Source: an uncultured Eubacteriales bacterium
Lineage (GTDB): Bacteria; Bacillota; Clostridia; Oscillospirales; Acutalibacteraceae
Direction: 5' to 3'
DNA length: 22,133 nucleotides
Assembly (NCBI GenBank): GCA_934541115.1
Contig: CAKTDF010000029.1
Coordinates: forward strand, 1 to 22,133
Shown: in pieces, positions 13,705-20,531 of the stretch
Layout: each line of letters opens with the position of its first letter
How positions within the stretch are numbered: position 1 is the first letter of the stretch
Position numbers and translations under genes: made by a program
The notes under the pieces: model-generated
Told to the model about the DNA's origin: nothing
The model's input: only the letters and a program-made list of their open reading frames with translations
Database searches by the model: none

Positions 13705-13723
13705 GCCGTGCGGGCGGCACGGC
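13705..13723. other. GC-rich perfect hairpin in the lipoprotein leader
   Basis: GCCGTGC (13705-13711) and GCACGGC (13717-13723) form a perfect 7-bp stem with a 5-base loop. It is not followed by a T run on either strand, so it is not a simple terminator. It lies about 100 bp before the lipoprotein start. Confidence 0.4.
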
Positions 13724-13823
13724 CAAAAAACTTTTGAGCTTTTTGCAACACTTTGCCGTATGTTTTTATCTAATATTGCGAAGCGCTTTCAAACCGATAA
13801 AATCCAAAAGGAGGAACATATTC

Positions 13824-14600
13824 ATGAAAGCAGGAAAAACCACTTCGGCAGCAGCACTGCTTTGTGTTCTTGCCGTATTTGTTTCGCTTTTCACCGGTTG
13901 TACCCAAAGTGCGGCAGAGGACGGTAACGACCTCAAAAGCAAGGCGGTAATTTCTGCCCAAATCATTTCGGCAAGCAAGGACAGCCTTCTCGTCACCGCA
14001 GACAGCGGGCTTTACGTTGTTGCTCTCAAAGAGAACACGCCCGTCACCCAAGACGGCAATAACGTTGACAAAGGGGAGCTCATGCCCGGAATGAAAGTAC
14101 AGATAGGCTTTGGCGGAGAGGTGCTTGAAACCTATCCGGCGCAGATTCCGAACACCGAGGCAATCAAAATCATCTCGCAGGACGACGACAATGTTGCGCT
14201 TTATCTTGAAGCCGCAAAACACATTTTTGAGGAAAGAGCCGGAAAGGATTTTGAAAAAAGCGAAATTTCAACCGTTGCTCTTGACGTAACAAAGCTTTCA
14301 ACCCTTTCTAAGAACGAGAAAAACGCGCTTGAGTATGTTCTGCGTAACTATTTTTACACAGAAACAGGCGCAGATGTTATAAGGAGCAGCTATGAAGAGC
14401 TTTCAAGCGGCGGCAGACTGACAAAAGAAGGCGAGTTCAAAAACGGCGTGATAATTTCACTTGCGGCATCCGAGAGCAAAAAGACATTTTCTCTTTCGCT
14501 GACCCATTCCGGGCTTGGCGGCTACGGCTATGAGAGCTGCACGGCAAAGCGCAAAAACGGCGCATGGCAAATCAGTTATGACGACGCGTGGATAAGCTGA
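13824..14600 (+). CDS. Lipoprotein with DUF3221-like OB domain
   Basis: The 258-residue protein starts at ATG 13824, 9 bases after AAAAGGAGG; the open frame extends back to 13572 without an SD. The N-terminus is a lipoprotein signal (LLCVLAVFVSLFTGC) with the lipobox cysteine at residue 26. Residues about 40-115 form a small beta domain (ISASKDSLLVTADSGLYVVA, GELMPGMKVQIGFGGEVLET, YPAQIPNTEAIKII) that looks like DUF3221, an OB-like fold of extracytoplasmic Firmicutes lipoproteins. A C-terminal domain (about 125-258; YLEAAKHIFEERAGKDFEKS, GGYGYESCTAKRKNGAWQIS) resembles the stress-like C-terminal modules found on such proteins. It is anchored outside the membrane; its function is unknown. Confidence 0.8.
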   Translation: MKAGKTTSAAALLCVLAVFVSLFTGCTQSAAEDGNDLKSKAVISAQIISASKDSLLVTADSGLYVVALKENTPVTQDGNNVDKGELMPGMKVQIGFGGEVLETYPAQIPNTEAIKIISQDDDNVALYLEAAKHIFEERAGKDFEKSEISTVALDVTKLSTLSKNEKNALEYVLRNYFYTETGADVIRSSYEELSSGGRLTKEGEFKNGVIISLAASESKKTFSLSLTHSGLGGYGYESCTAKRKNGAWQISYDDAWIS

Positions 14601-14601
14601 G

Positions 14602-14660
14602 GAGAGTCGAACGCAATGCGCCCGAAGAATTTGTTTTCCGGCACATTGCGGCTCTTTTTG
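14602..14660 (+). terminator. Intrinsic terminator after the lipoprotein gene
   Basis: CGCAATG (14612-14618) pairs with CATTGCG (14644-14650), extended by GAG/CTC, and followed by TTTTTG. A second small hairpin AGGAGA/TCTCCT lies at 14677-14694. Confidence 0.55.
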
Positions 14661-14705
14661 TCTCACAAATAAGCTGAGGAGAAAAAACTCTCCTTGATAA
14701 AAAGT

Positions 14706-14757
14706 AAAAGCTATAATCCGCATACCCTGTTTCGGTATATGTGAATTATAGCTTTTT
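14706..14757. terminator. Bidirectional intrinsic terminator between convergent genes
   Basis: AAAAGCTATAATCCGCATACC (14706-14726, shown shortened in pairing) pairs with the complementary arm ending at 14755, which reads GGTATATGTGAATTATAGCT, then TTTTT. On the minus strand the stem is followed by TTTTACTTT, so it can also stop the ABC-transporter transcript ending at 14774. Confidence 0.82.
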
Positions 14758-14773
14758 ATCATTGCTCTGCTTT

Positions 14774-16708
14774 TTATTCCAGCTCAAACGCACCCGTATA
14801 AAGCTTGCAGTAAACGCCTTTTTCGGCGATAAGCTTTTCGTGGTTACCGCGTTCAATAATTCTGCCGTGGTCAAGCACCATAATTACGTCCGAATTGCGG
14901 ACAGTTGAAAGCCTGTGCGCAATAACAAAGACCGTTCTGCCGTGCATGAGCGCGTCCATACCGTTCTGAACGAGCGCTTCCGTTCTGGTGTCGATTGACG
15001 ACGTTGCCTCGTCAAGGATCATTACCGGCGGATCGGCGACGGCTGCCCTTGCAATTGAAAGCAGCTGGCGCTGTCCCTGCGAAAGGTTCGCTCCGTTGCC
15101 GGAAAGCATTGTGTTGTAACCGTCCGGCAAACGGCTGATGAATCCGTCTGCATTTGCAAGCTTCGCCGCCTTATACACCTGCTCGTCGGTTGCGTCGAGG
15201 TTTCCGTAGCGTATATTTTCCATGACGGTGCCGGTGAAAAGGTTTGTATCCTGCAAAACAATGCCGAGTGAACGGCGCAGGTCTGCCTTTTTGATCTTAT
15301 TGATGTTTATTCCGTCATATCGGATCTTTCCGTCCGCAATGTCATAAAAACGGTTGATAAGATTCGTGATGGTTGTTTTTCCGGCGCCCGTTGCACCAAC
15401 AAACGCAACCTTTTGTCCCGGTTCGGCATAAAGAGTAATTCCGTGCAAAACGTCCTTTTCCGGCGTGTAACCGAAATCAACATCATAGAATCTTACCTCG
15501 CCGCGCAGCTCGGTATAAGTCACACTGCCGTCCTCATGCGGGTGCTTCCACGCCCAAACGCCGGTTCTTTTTTCGCTCTCCGTGAGGTTGCCGCTGCTGT
15601 CCTTTTCGGCGTTGACGAGGGTAACATAGCCCTCATCCGCCTCCTCTTTTTCGTCAAAGAGGTCAAAGATTCTTTCCGCACCGGCGAGCGCCATAACAAC
15701 CGAATTGAGCTGCTGAGAGAGCTGGTTTATCGGCATTACAAAGCTTTTTGAAAGCTGCATGAACGACGCGACCGACGCAAATGTCAAACCGCCTATTCCG
15801 TTCACCGAAAGCAGACCGCCGAGAACGGCAACAAGAACATACTGCAAATGACCGAGGTTGTTGTTGATGGGTCCGATGATATTTGCAAACTTGTTGGCGT
15901 GATATGCATTTTCAAAAAGCTCATCATTCTTTTTGTCAAAATCTTCTTTTGTTTTTTCCTCGTGACAAAAGACCTTGATGACCTTTTGCCCGTTTATCAT
16001 TTCTTCAATATAGCCGTTTACGTCGCCGAGCGAGCGCTGCTGCTTTACAAAGAATTTTCCGCTGCGCTTTGCAACCTGACCGGTAATTATCATCATGAGT
16101 GTAATGCTTATGACAACATAAACCGTCAAATGCCAGCTGAGCACGCACATCGCCGAAAAAACGGCAACCACCATAACAAATGAAGACATCACCTGCGGAA
16201 TAGTCTGAGAAATCATCTGTCTGAGCGTGTCCGTATCATTTGTGTATCGGCTCATGACATCGCCGTGGGTGTGAGTGTCAAAATATTTTATCGGCAAAGT
16301 CTGCATGTGAGCGAACATATCGTCTCTGACGGTTTTGAGTACGCCCTGCGAAACCACTGCCATGATTCTGTTTTGCAGATATACGGCGATTATGCCGGCA
16401 AGATAAATGCATGCCATTTTGACGATTGCACCGAAAAGCGGCGCAAAATTCTTTTCCTCTGCAGAAAGCAGCGGCTCAATATAATCGCCGATGAGCGTTT
16501 TTAAAAACAGTGAGGAGCCTACGCTCGCCGCCGCGGAAATACCTATGCAAATCATAACGGAAAGCAGCCTCAGCTTATTACCCTTGAGAATATAGCCGAA
16601 AAGACGTTTTGCGGTGCCTTTTTTCACCTTTTGCTTCGGCATTCCTCTGGCGTTCATATTTCTTCCGCCCGGTCCTGCCGGTACTTTTGCAGCTCTTTCC
16701 TGTGCCAT
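14774..16708 (-). CDS. ABC exporter subunit with consensus ATPase site
   Basis: The 644-residue half-transporter has a short basic N-terminus (MAQERAAKVPAGPGGRNMNA), a six-helix ABC exporter membrane domain (about 35-350) and a C-terminal ATPase. The nucleotide-binding motifs are canonical: Walker A GATGAGKTT, signature NLSQGQRQ, Walker B MILDEATSSID with the catalytic Glu, and H-loop IAHRLST. An acidic insert (EEADEGYVTLVNAEKDSSGN) sits between the membrane domain and ATPase, as is common in this subfamily. ATG 16708 overlaps the upstream gene's stop as TAATG with GGAGG close by, so the two subunits are made in step. It pairs with the degenerate subunit 16708-18453 as a heterodimeric, probably multidrug or peptide, exporter. 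The substrate is not evident. Confidence 0.93.
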   Translation of the reverse strand: MAQERAAKVPAGPGGRNMNARGMPKQKVKKGTAKRLFGYILKGNKLRLLSVMICIGISAAASVGSSLFLKTLIGDYIEPLLSAEEKNFAPLFGAIVKMACIYLAGIIAVYLQNRIMAVVSQGVLKTVRDDMFAHMQTLPIKYFDTHTHGDVMSRYTNDTDTLRQMISQTIPQVMSSFVMVVAVFSAMCVLSWHLTVYVVISITLMMIITGQVAKRSGKFFVKQQRSLGDVNGYIEEMINGQKVIKVFCHEEKTKEDFDKKNDELFENAYHANKFANIIGPINNNLGHLQYVLVAVLGGLLSVNGIGGLTFASVASFMQLSKSFVMPINQLSQQLNSVVMALAGAERIFDLFDEKEEADEGYVTLVNAEKDSSGNLTESEKRTGVWAWKHPHEDGSVTYTELRGEVRFYDVDFGYTPEKDVLHGITLYAEPGQKVAFVGATGAGKTTITNLINRFYDIADGKIRYDGININKIKKADLRRSLGIVLQDTNLFTGTVMENIRYGNLDATDEQVYKAAKLANADGFISRLPDGYNTMLSGNGANLSQGQRQLLSIARAAVADPPVMILDEATSSIDTRTEALVQNGMDALMHGRTVFVIAHRLSTVRNSDVIMVLDHGRIIERGNHEKLIAEKGVYCKLYTGAFELE

Positions 16709-18453
16709 TATTCTTTTCCTCCCTTCGTCTGAGAGTTATAGACCTCGGTATATATCGGGTCCTTGCCCAAAAGCTCTTCGTGCGTGCCGATATTTTCAAT
16801 TTCGCCGTTGTCAAGAACAATAATCTTGTCGGCATGCTCCACGGAGGAGATGCGCTGGGCAATGATGATTTTTGTTGTCTCCGGTATATATGAGGCAAAG
16901 CCTTTGCGTATGAGGGCGTCCGTTTGTGTGTCAACGGCGCTCGTTGAGTCGTCAAGAACCAAAATTTTCGGCTTTTTCAAAAGGGAACGAGCGATGCACA
17001 AGCGCTGCTTTTGTCCGCCGGAAACATTGGTGCCGCCCTGCTCAATATATGTGTCGTATCCGTCCTCAAACGTTTGAACAAACGAGTCCGCCTGTGCCAG
17101 AACGCAGGCTTCTTTCATCTCCTCATCGGTTGCGTTCGGATTGCCCCAGCGCAAATTGTCTTTGATGGTACCGGAGAAAAGAACGTTTTTCTGAAGTACC
17201 ATTGCAACCTTTTCTCTGAGCGTATCAAGGTCATAGTTGCGAACGTCAACTCCGCCGACCTTCACCGAGCCTGTGGTTACGTCATAGAGCCTTGCAATGA
17301 GCTGAACAAGCGTTGATTTTGAAGAACCGGTTGAACCGATGATACCCACCGTTTCGCCGGATTCGATTTTGAACGACGCATTTTTGAGGCAAAGCTTGTT
17401 TTCGTCGCCTTTATAGCTGAAGCCGACATTGTCAAACTCAACCGAGCCGTCCCCGACTTCCATAACCGGGTGTTCCGGGTTTTTGAGGCTGCTCTCCTCC
17501 GAAAGTACCTCTGAGATACGCTCGGCAGAGGAACGCGACATGGTGAGCATAACAAAAATCATTGAAAGCATCATGAGGTTCATAAGGATCTGCATGGCAT
17601 AGGTAATGAGAATGACCAAACCGCCGGTGGTGAGACCCGCCTCAGGCACATTTCCGGTTGAAACGATAAGCTTTGCTCCGAACCACGAGATGAGCAGCAT
17701 TGTTGAATAAGCCGAAGTCTGCATAAGCGGTGCGTTCAAAGCAAGCAGCTTTTCGGCAGAAACAAAGTCTGAATAGATTCTGTCCGACACTGAGTTGAAC
17801 TTTTCCTTTTCATGCTCCTCACGCACAAAAGCCTTGACAACGCGGATTCCGTGCAGATTTTCCGAAACAATGTTATTGAGCTTGTCATAAGTTTTGAAAA
17901 CACGCTTGAAAATCGGGTGTGCATGGGTAACGATGTAATAAAGTCCGAGTGCGAGCAGCGGCAGTACCGCAAGGAAAATGAGCGACAGCCGTGCGCTGAC
18001 TCTGATTGCCATAATGAGCGAAAATATTATCATCAGCGGTGAACGCACTGCAATGCGAATAATCATCTGGTATGCGTTCTGAAGATTCGTAACATCCGTT
18101 GTCAGCCTTGTTACAAGACTTGACACCGAAAACTTATCGATATTTGAAAACGAAAAAGACTGAACGTTATGGAACATGTCGTGACGCAGATTTTTTGAAA
18201 ATCCCGCTGAGGCATATGCGGCATATTTTCCTGCAAGCGCGCCGAAAACGAGAGACAGAACGCAGAAAACGGCAAGCATTGCACCCGTTTTGAGAATATA
18301 GTTCATGTCCTTTTGATTCACGCCGTAGTCAAGCATTTTTCCCATGTAATAGGGAATAATAACCTCCATGATAACCTCAAGCGCAACAAAAAAAGGCGTC
18401 AGCATCGAGGCTTTTTTATACTCGCGTATTGATTTTGAAAGTTTTTTAATCAT
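16708..18453 (-). CDS. ABC exporter subunit with degenerate ATPase site
   Basis: The 581-residue half-transporter has a six-helix membrane domain (about 15-320) and an ATPase domain with altered catalytic residues. Walker A reads GSTGSSKST, the signature NVSGGQKQR is intact, Walker B is ILVLDDSTSAVD with Asp instead of the catalytic Glu, and the H-loop is IIAQRIS with Gln instead of His. This Asp/Gln pair is the known hallmark of the degenerate subunit in heterodimeric exporters of the TM287/288 and LmrCD type. The gene starts within the end of the MarR gene (8-base overlap at 18446-18453) and runs straight into its partner subunit, forming a three-gene operon. Confidence 0.93.
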   Translation of the reverse strand: MIKKLSKSIREYKKASMLTPFFVALEVIMEVIIPYYMGKMLDYGVNQKDMNYILKTGAMLAVFCVLSLVFGALAGKYAAYASAGFSKNLRHDMFHNVQSFSFSNIDKFSVSSLVTRLTTDVTNLQNAYQMIIRIAVRSPLMIIFSLIMAIRVSARLSLIFLAVLPLLALGLYYIVTHAHPIFKRVFKTYDKLNNIVSENLHGIRVVKAFVREEHEKEKFNSVSDRIYSDFVSAEKLLALNAPLMQTSAYSTMLLISWFGAKLIVSTGNVPEAGLTTGGLVILITYAMQILMNLMMLSMIFVMLTMSRSSAERISEVLSEESSLKNPEHPVMEVGDGSVEFDNVGFSYKGDENKLCLKNASFKIESGETVGIIGSTGSSKSTLVQLIARLYDVTTGSVKVGGVDVRNYDLDTLREKVAMVLQKNVLFSGTIKDNLRWGNPNATDEEMKEACVLAQADSFVQTFEDGYDTYIEQGGTNVSGGQKQRLCIARSLLKKPKILVLDDSTSAVDTQTDALIRKGFASYIPETTKIIIAQRISSVEHADKIIVLDNGEIENIGTHEELLGKDPIYTEVYNSQTKGGKE

Positions 18454-18904
18454 CGTTGTCCTCCTCTCCTATGTTCTTTCTGATTTTTGAAAGCACGGCG
18501 AAGAACGTCTGAAGCTCCTCTTCGCTTATTCCATCTTTAATTTTTTTCTCAAGCTCGGCAAAGCGGTTTTCAATCATTTCTTGAATTTCAACCGCGCGGT
18601 CGGTGAGAACAATTTTTTTGAGTCTTGCGTCATAGTCAACGCCAACGCGCTTTATCATGCCGTTTTTTTCCATTCGCTGAAGCATCTGCGTTGCGCTGGA
18701 GCGGCGAATATTGCATTCCTTTTCAAAATCGCGTTGAAAAATATCTCTGTCACGATTATGGTATAAAAAGCCGATCACCCAGCCGTGTGCACCGGTGAGC
18801 TTTTCAACATTTTTGCACGCCGTCTGCGGATCGTTGTCAATATATCTTTTAATGAGACGCGCGCAGCGGTTCATTTCAAAGAAAATGTATTTGTTCTTAT
18901 CCAT
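18446..18904 (-). CDS. MarR-family transcriptional regulator
   Basis: The 152-residue protein is a winged-helix MarR regulator: N-terminal dimerisation helices (EMNRCARLIKRYID), LTGAHGWVIGFLYHN, the recognition region ECNIRRSSATQMLQRMEKNG, the wing IKRVGVDYDARLKKIVLT and a C-terminal dimer helix. ATG 18904 follows GGAGG by 7 bases. It is first in an operon with the two exporter subunits, the usual arrangement for ligand-responsive control of a drug exporter. Three tandem 15-bp repeats overlap the transcription start of its promoter and are the likely autoregulatory operators. Confidence 0.92.
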   Translation of the reverse strand: MDKNKYIFFEMNRCARLIKRYIDNDPQTACKNVEKLTGAHGWVIGFLYHNRDRDIFQRDFEKECNIRRSSATQMLQRMEKNGMIKRVGVDYDARLKKIVLTDRAVEIQEMIENRFAELEKKIKDGISEEELQTFFAVLSKIRKNIGEEDNDD

Positions 18905-18925
18905 CTGCTGACCTCCTTGTTTTAT

Positions 18926-18970
18926 TTGTTAGGCGGCTAATTGTTAGTTTGCTAATTGTTAGCTCGCTAA
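18926..18970. promoter_or_regulatory. Triple tandem MarR operator-like repeats
   Basis: Three adjacent 15-bp units (18926-18940, 18941-18955, 18956-18970) share TTGTTAG-N3-GCTAA. Each contains the inverted repeat TTAG-N4-CTAA, and the third is the longer palindrome GTTAGC-TC-GCTAAC. They begin immediately downstream of the -10 box of the MarR promoter, so occupancy would block transcription. MarR binding is inferred from position and symmetry. Confidence 0.7.
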
Positions 18971-18980
18971 CATTTTATGT

Positions 18981-19009
18981 ATTATAAACGGTTTTTATTC
19001 GGTTGTCAA
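18981..19009 (-). promoter_or_regulatory. Consensus promoter of the MarR-ABC operon
   Basis: Minus strand TTGACA (19009-19004), 17-bp spacer, TATAAT (18986-18981): a perfect sigma-A promoter. The predicted start is near 18974, next to the operator repeats, and the leader to ATG 18904 is about 70 nt. Confidence 0.88.
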
Positions 19010-19066
19010 GAAGAAAATGCAATTTTTATCTTTTCATACAGGCACATAAACAAGACCTTTCGGGTA

Positions 19067-19095
19067 TTGACAGAAAGGCGGCAAGGTGGTAGAAT
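19067..19095 (+). promoter_or_regulatory. Promoter of the tRNA-Arg region
   Basis: TTGACA (19067-19072), 17-bp spacer, TAGAAT (19090-19095). The start near 19102 falls just before the first tRNA-like remnant at 19108. It probably now drives the intact tRNA-Arg 200 bp downstream. Confidence 0.7.
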
Positions 19096-19107
19096 AAGCG
19101 GGTGGTG

Positions 19108-19132
19108 TGCCTCCTTAGTTAAATGGATATAA
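19108..19132 (+). pseudogene. Degenerate tRNA-Arg(CCU) 5' end, copy 1
   Basis: The 25 bases begin TGCCTCCTTAGTTAAATGG and end ATATAA. They match the acceptor/D-arm part of a common Firmicutes tRNA-Arg(CCU) (compare GTCCTCTTAGTTAAATGGAT, from memory). After ATATAA the tRNA sequence is lost and replaced by hairpin sequence (CTGAATGC/GCATTCAG, 19137-19156). Confidence 0.5.
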
Positions 19133-19206
19133 GAACCTGAATGCTTACGCATTCAGAACCTTGTTACTCGCTACGCTCGTAATAATAAACCGTTAAAATG
19201 AATATA

Positions 19207-19275
19207 TGCCTCCTTAGTTAAATGGATATAATAAACCCCTCCTAAGGTTGTACCAAATCATTCGCCCCGGAATCA
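19207..19275 (+). pseudogene. Degenerate tRNA-Arg(CCU), copy 2
   Basis: The same 25 bases recur at 19207-19231. Here the resemblance continues into an anticodon loop CTCCTAA (anticodon CCU) in ACCCCTCCTAAGG. The anticodon stem has mismatches, no GGTTCGAATCC T-arm is present and no 3' acceptor complement to GCCTCCT is found, so it cannot fold as a tRNA. The 3' boundary given is approximate. Confidence 0.55.
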
Positions 19276-19310
19276 TAGTTATGTGGTAATTGTCCCCAAA
19301 TTTAATATTC

Positions 19311-19387
19311 GTCCTCGTACCTCAGCAGGATAGAGGGTCCGCCTCCTAAGCGGAACGCCCCCGGTTCGAATCCGGGCGAGGACGCCA
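19311..19387 (+). tRNA. tRNA-Arg, anticodon CCU
   Basis: A full cloverleaf is visible. The acceptor stem GTCCTCG (19311-19317) pairs with CGAGGAC (19377-19383). The D-arm is CCTC...GAGG. The anticodon stem TCCGC/GCGGA flanks loop CTCCTAA with anticodon CCT (19345-19347). The T-arm is CCCGGTTCGAATCCGGG. The discriminator is G and CCA is encoded (19385-19387). It decodes AGG. Its body differs from the decayed tRNA-Arg(CCU) copies just upstream. The 3' end is a classic attachment site and mobile-element genes follow. Confidence 0.95.
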
Positions 19388-19395
19388 CAAACAAC

Positions 19396-19436
19396 GCCGA
19401 AAGCCTTTGTTTTCAAGGGTTTTCGGCTTTACTTTT
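19396..19436 (+). terminator. Terminator of tRNA-Arg
   Basis: GCCGAAAGCCTTTG (19396-19409) pairs with CAAGGGTTTTCGGC (19414-19427) over 14 bp with a TTTT loop, followed by TTTACTTTTTT. It begins 9 bases after the tRNA CCA. Confidence 0.85.
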
Positions 19437-19523
19437 TTATATGAGTCTGATACCACTCGATACTGACTATCTACTGTGGGCGTTCTGCTTCGCTTCGGTT
19501 GCGGACACTCTTTTCCTGAAAAA

Positions 19524-19620
19524 TTCTTGCTAATCAAATTAGCAAGAAAAACCCGTTTTTGCTAATGAAAATCGCCTTTCTGCTAATCGGTTGAAAAATC
19601 GTGCTAAAAATCTTGCTAAT
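19524..19620. repeat. GCTAAT repeat cluster with a 25-bp palindrome
   Basis: TTCTTGCTAAT-CAA-ATTAGCAAGAA (19524-19548) is a perfect 11-bp inverted repeat. GCTAAT recurs at 19529, 19561, 19582 and 19615, with GCTAAA at 19603; the 19561/19582/19603 units are exactly 21 bp apart, two DNA turns. No ORF covers it. The layout suits an iteron-type protein-binding region (origin, partition site or recombination arm sites) at the element's edge. Confidence 0.5.
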
Positions 19621-19712
19621 TGAAATGTGTGCTTATTATAGTCCGACCTTGTTTTACCCCGTGCCTTTTAATCCCCTTGTTATCTTGTGTTAGGGCTTCA
19701 CGCAACGCACAT

Positions 19713-19741
19713 TTCACAGATTGCCTTTTCCTATATATAAT
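19713..19741 (+). promoter_or_regulatory. Promoter of the 58-residue element gene
   Basis: TTCACA (19713-19718), 17-bp spacer, TATAAT (19736-19741). The -10 box lies so close to ATG 19765 that the leader is only about 17 nt and begins near the SD at 19751-19756. Confidence 0.65.
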
Positions 19742-19764
19742 TAAAGCATCAGGAGGAAACGATT

Positions 19765-19941
19765 ATGAGAGATAAATACTACATAAATCTGAATGACAAA
19801 GAATATTTCAACGCACTTTCTTCTTTGGTGAGCAAGAGAAACAAATTGATCCAAAGCGGTAAGTATACTGATGGGATTGACGAAGTTATTATGAAAATGA
19901 AAAAGTCAAAGAAAAAGAAGTTTCGTGTCCTCTATATATAA
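19765..19941 (+). CDS. Small mobile-element protein, 58 residues
   Basis: ATG 19765 has AGGAGG 8 bases upstream, its own promoter and a terminator 45 bp downstream. The sequence begins MRDKYYINLNDKEYFNALSS, continues with a charged helix (LVSKRNKLIQSGKYTDGIDE) and ends in a lysine-rich stretch (KMKKSKKKKFRVLYI). It reads as a small helical, probably nucleic-acid-binding protein. I recall similar short hypothetical proteins in Clostridial conjugative elements but know no function. It does not carry a recognisable helix-turn-helix or ribbon-helix-helix signature. Confidence 0.65.
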   Translation: MRDKYYINLNDKEYFNALSSLVSKRNKLIQSGKYTDGIDEVIMKMKKSKKKKFRVLYI

Positions 19942-19985
19942 TATCCGAGTCAGACCGCCGAATTTCAATAGAATAGTCAACATAG

Positions 19986-20022
19986 CACCGTTTCGTTTTT
20001 TTGAACGAAACGGTGTTTTTTC
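19986..20022 (+). terminator. Intrinsic terminator after the small element gene
   Basis: CACCGTTTCGTT (19986-19997) pairs perfectly over 12 bp with AACGAAACGGTG (20004-20015), followed by TTTTTTC. Confidence 0.88.
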
Positions 20023-20025
20023 TTT

Positions 20026-20076
20026 AAGCCACTCATTCCTTTCAAGGTTTGGGTGGCTTTTTTGTTTTTTCAAAAA
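20026..20076 (+). terminator. Second tandem terminator
   Basis: AAGCCACTC (20026-20034) pairs with GGGTGGCTT (20051-20059; one G-U pair), followed by TTTTTGTTTTTT. It follows the previous terminator by 4 bases, so the region ahead of parA is doubly insulated from upstream transcription. Confidence 0.8.
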
Positions 20077-20079
20077 ATA

Positions 20080-20515
20080 TTTCTGAAAGGGTTGCTAAAA
20101 GGCTCCGCTCAGTGGGAATTAGTGAAAGGGTTATTTCAACTCCGATTAGGAGCAGCCCTTTCGCTGTTCCTTGAAAATTGAATATACAGGTACTTAGGAC
20201 TTTATTTCTGATGATTAGCCACCATAATGGGTACGCCAAGACTTCCTATATAGGACAGAGCGAGAACCCCCGTTATAACTATCAGGTTGCCCCTGATACG
20301 GCGATGACAGTCAGAATGATAATGATACTTCTCTACGGAGCAGGCGGCGAACCCGGCTGAGGTGAAATTCCTATGAAACGGTGAAGCACACCGTTACCTA
20401 TGTACTTCCCTTGCAAGGGGCGTCGAGGACAAATTTTGCATAGAAACATCAGACTGAAGATAAACATTTCTTTGGTCTTTACATAGCACCTTTTCAAAGC
20501 GTGCTAATTCTAAAT
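20080..20515 (+). ncRNA. Candidate structured RNA or long parA leader
   Basis: About 440 bases between the tandem terminators and parA have no supported gene but many hairpins. AGTGAAAGGG/CCCTTTCGCT (20121-20130/20156-20165) encloses CTCC/GGAG. Others are the palindrome TCCTATATAGGA (20244-20255); ATCAGG/CCTGAT (20281-20286/20292-20297); AACGGTG/CACCGTT (20377-20383/20389-20395), flanked by direct CCTATG repeats; CCCTTGCAAGGG (20408-20419); a 10-bp AGACTGAAGA/TCTTTGGTCT stem (20451-20478); and AGCAC/GTGCT (20485-20505). An upstream GAAAGGG (20083-20089) could compete for the CCCTTTC arm. It could be a regulatory leader, a trans-acting RNA or a DNA site such as an origin. I see no clear promoter or match to a known family. 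Confidence 0.4.
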
Positions 20516-20531
20516 GAAAGGAGCAAAGACA

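Noticed and set aside
13572..13823. Open frame upstream of the lipoprotein start
   Set aside because: No SD and no protein-like pattern; it spans a GC-rich hairpin, and the SD plus lipoprotein signal fix the start at 13824.
18926..18970. Tandem 15-bp repeats as a CRISPR-like array
   Set aside because: The units are contiguous with no spacers, and their position at a promoter start fits operators.
19346..19537. 63-residue minus-strand ORF ending RPRPDSNRGRSA
   Set aside because: The C-terminal part is the antisense of tRNA-Arg, a well-known false translation.
19627..19640. TATTATA-like box as a promoter after the GCTAAT repeats
   Set aside because: No -35 element at proper spacing on either strand.
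20178..20360. 60-residue ORF upstream of parA
   Set aside because: It starts at TTG with no SD and runs through hairpin sequence. Only its last 18 residues from ATG 20304 are kept as a possible leader peptide within the structured-region finding.
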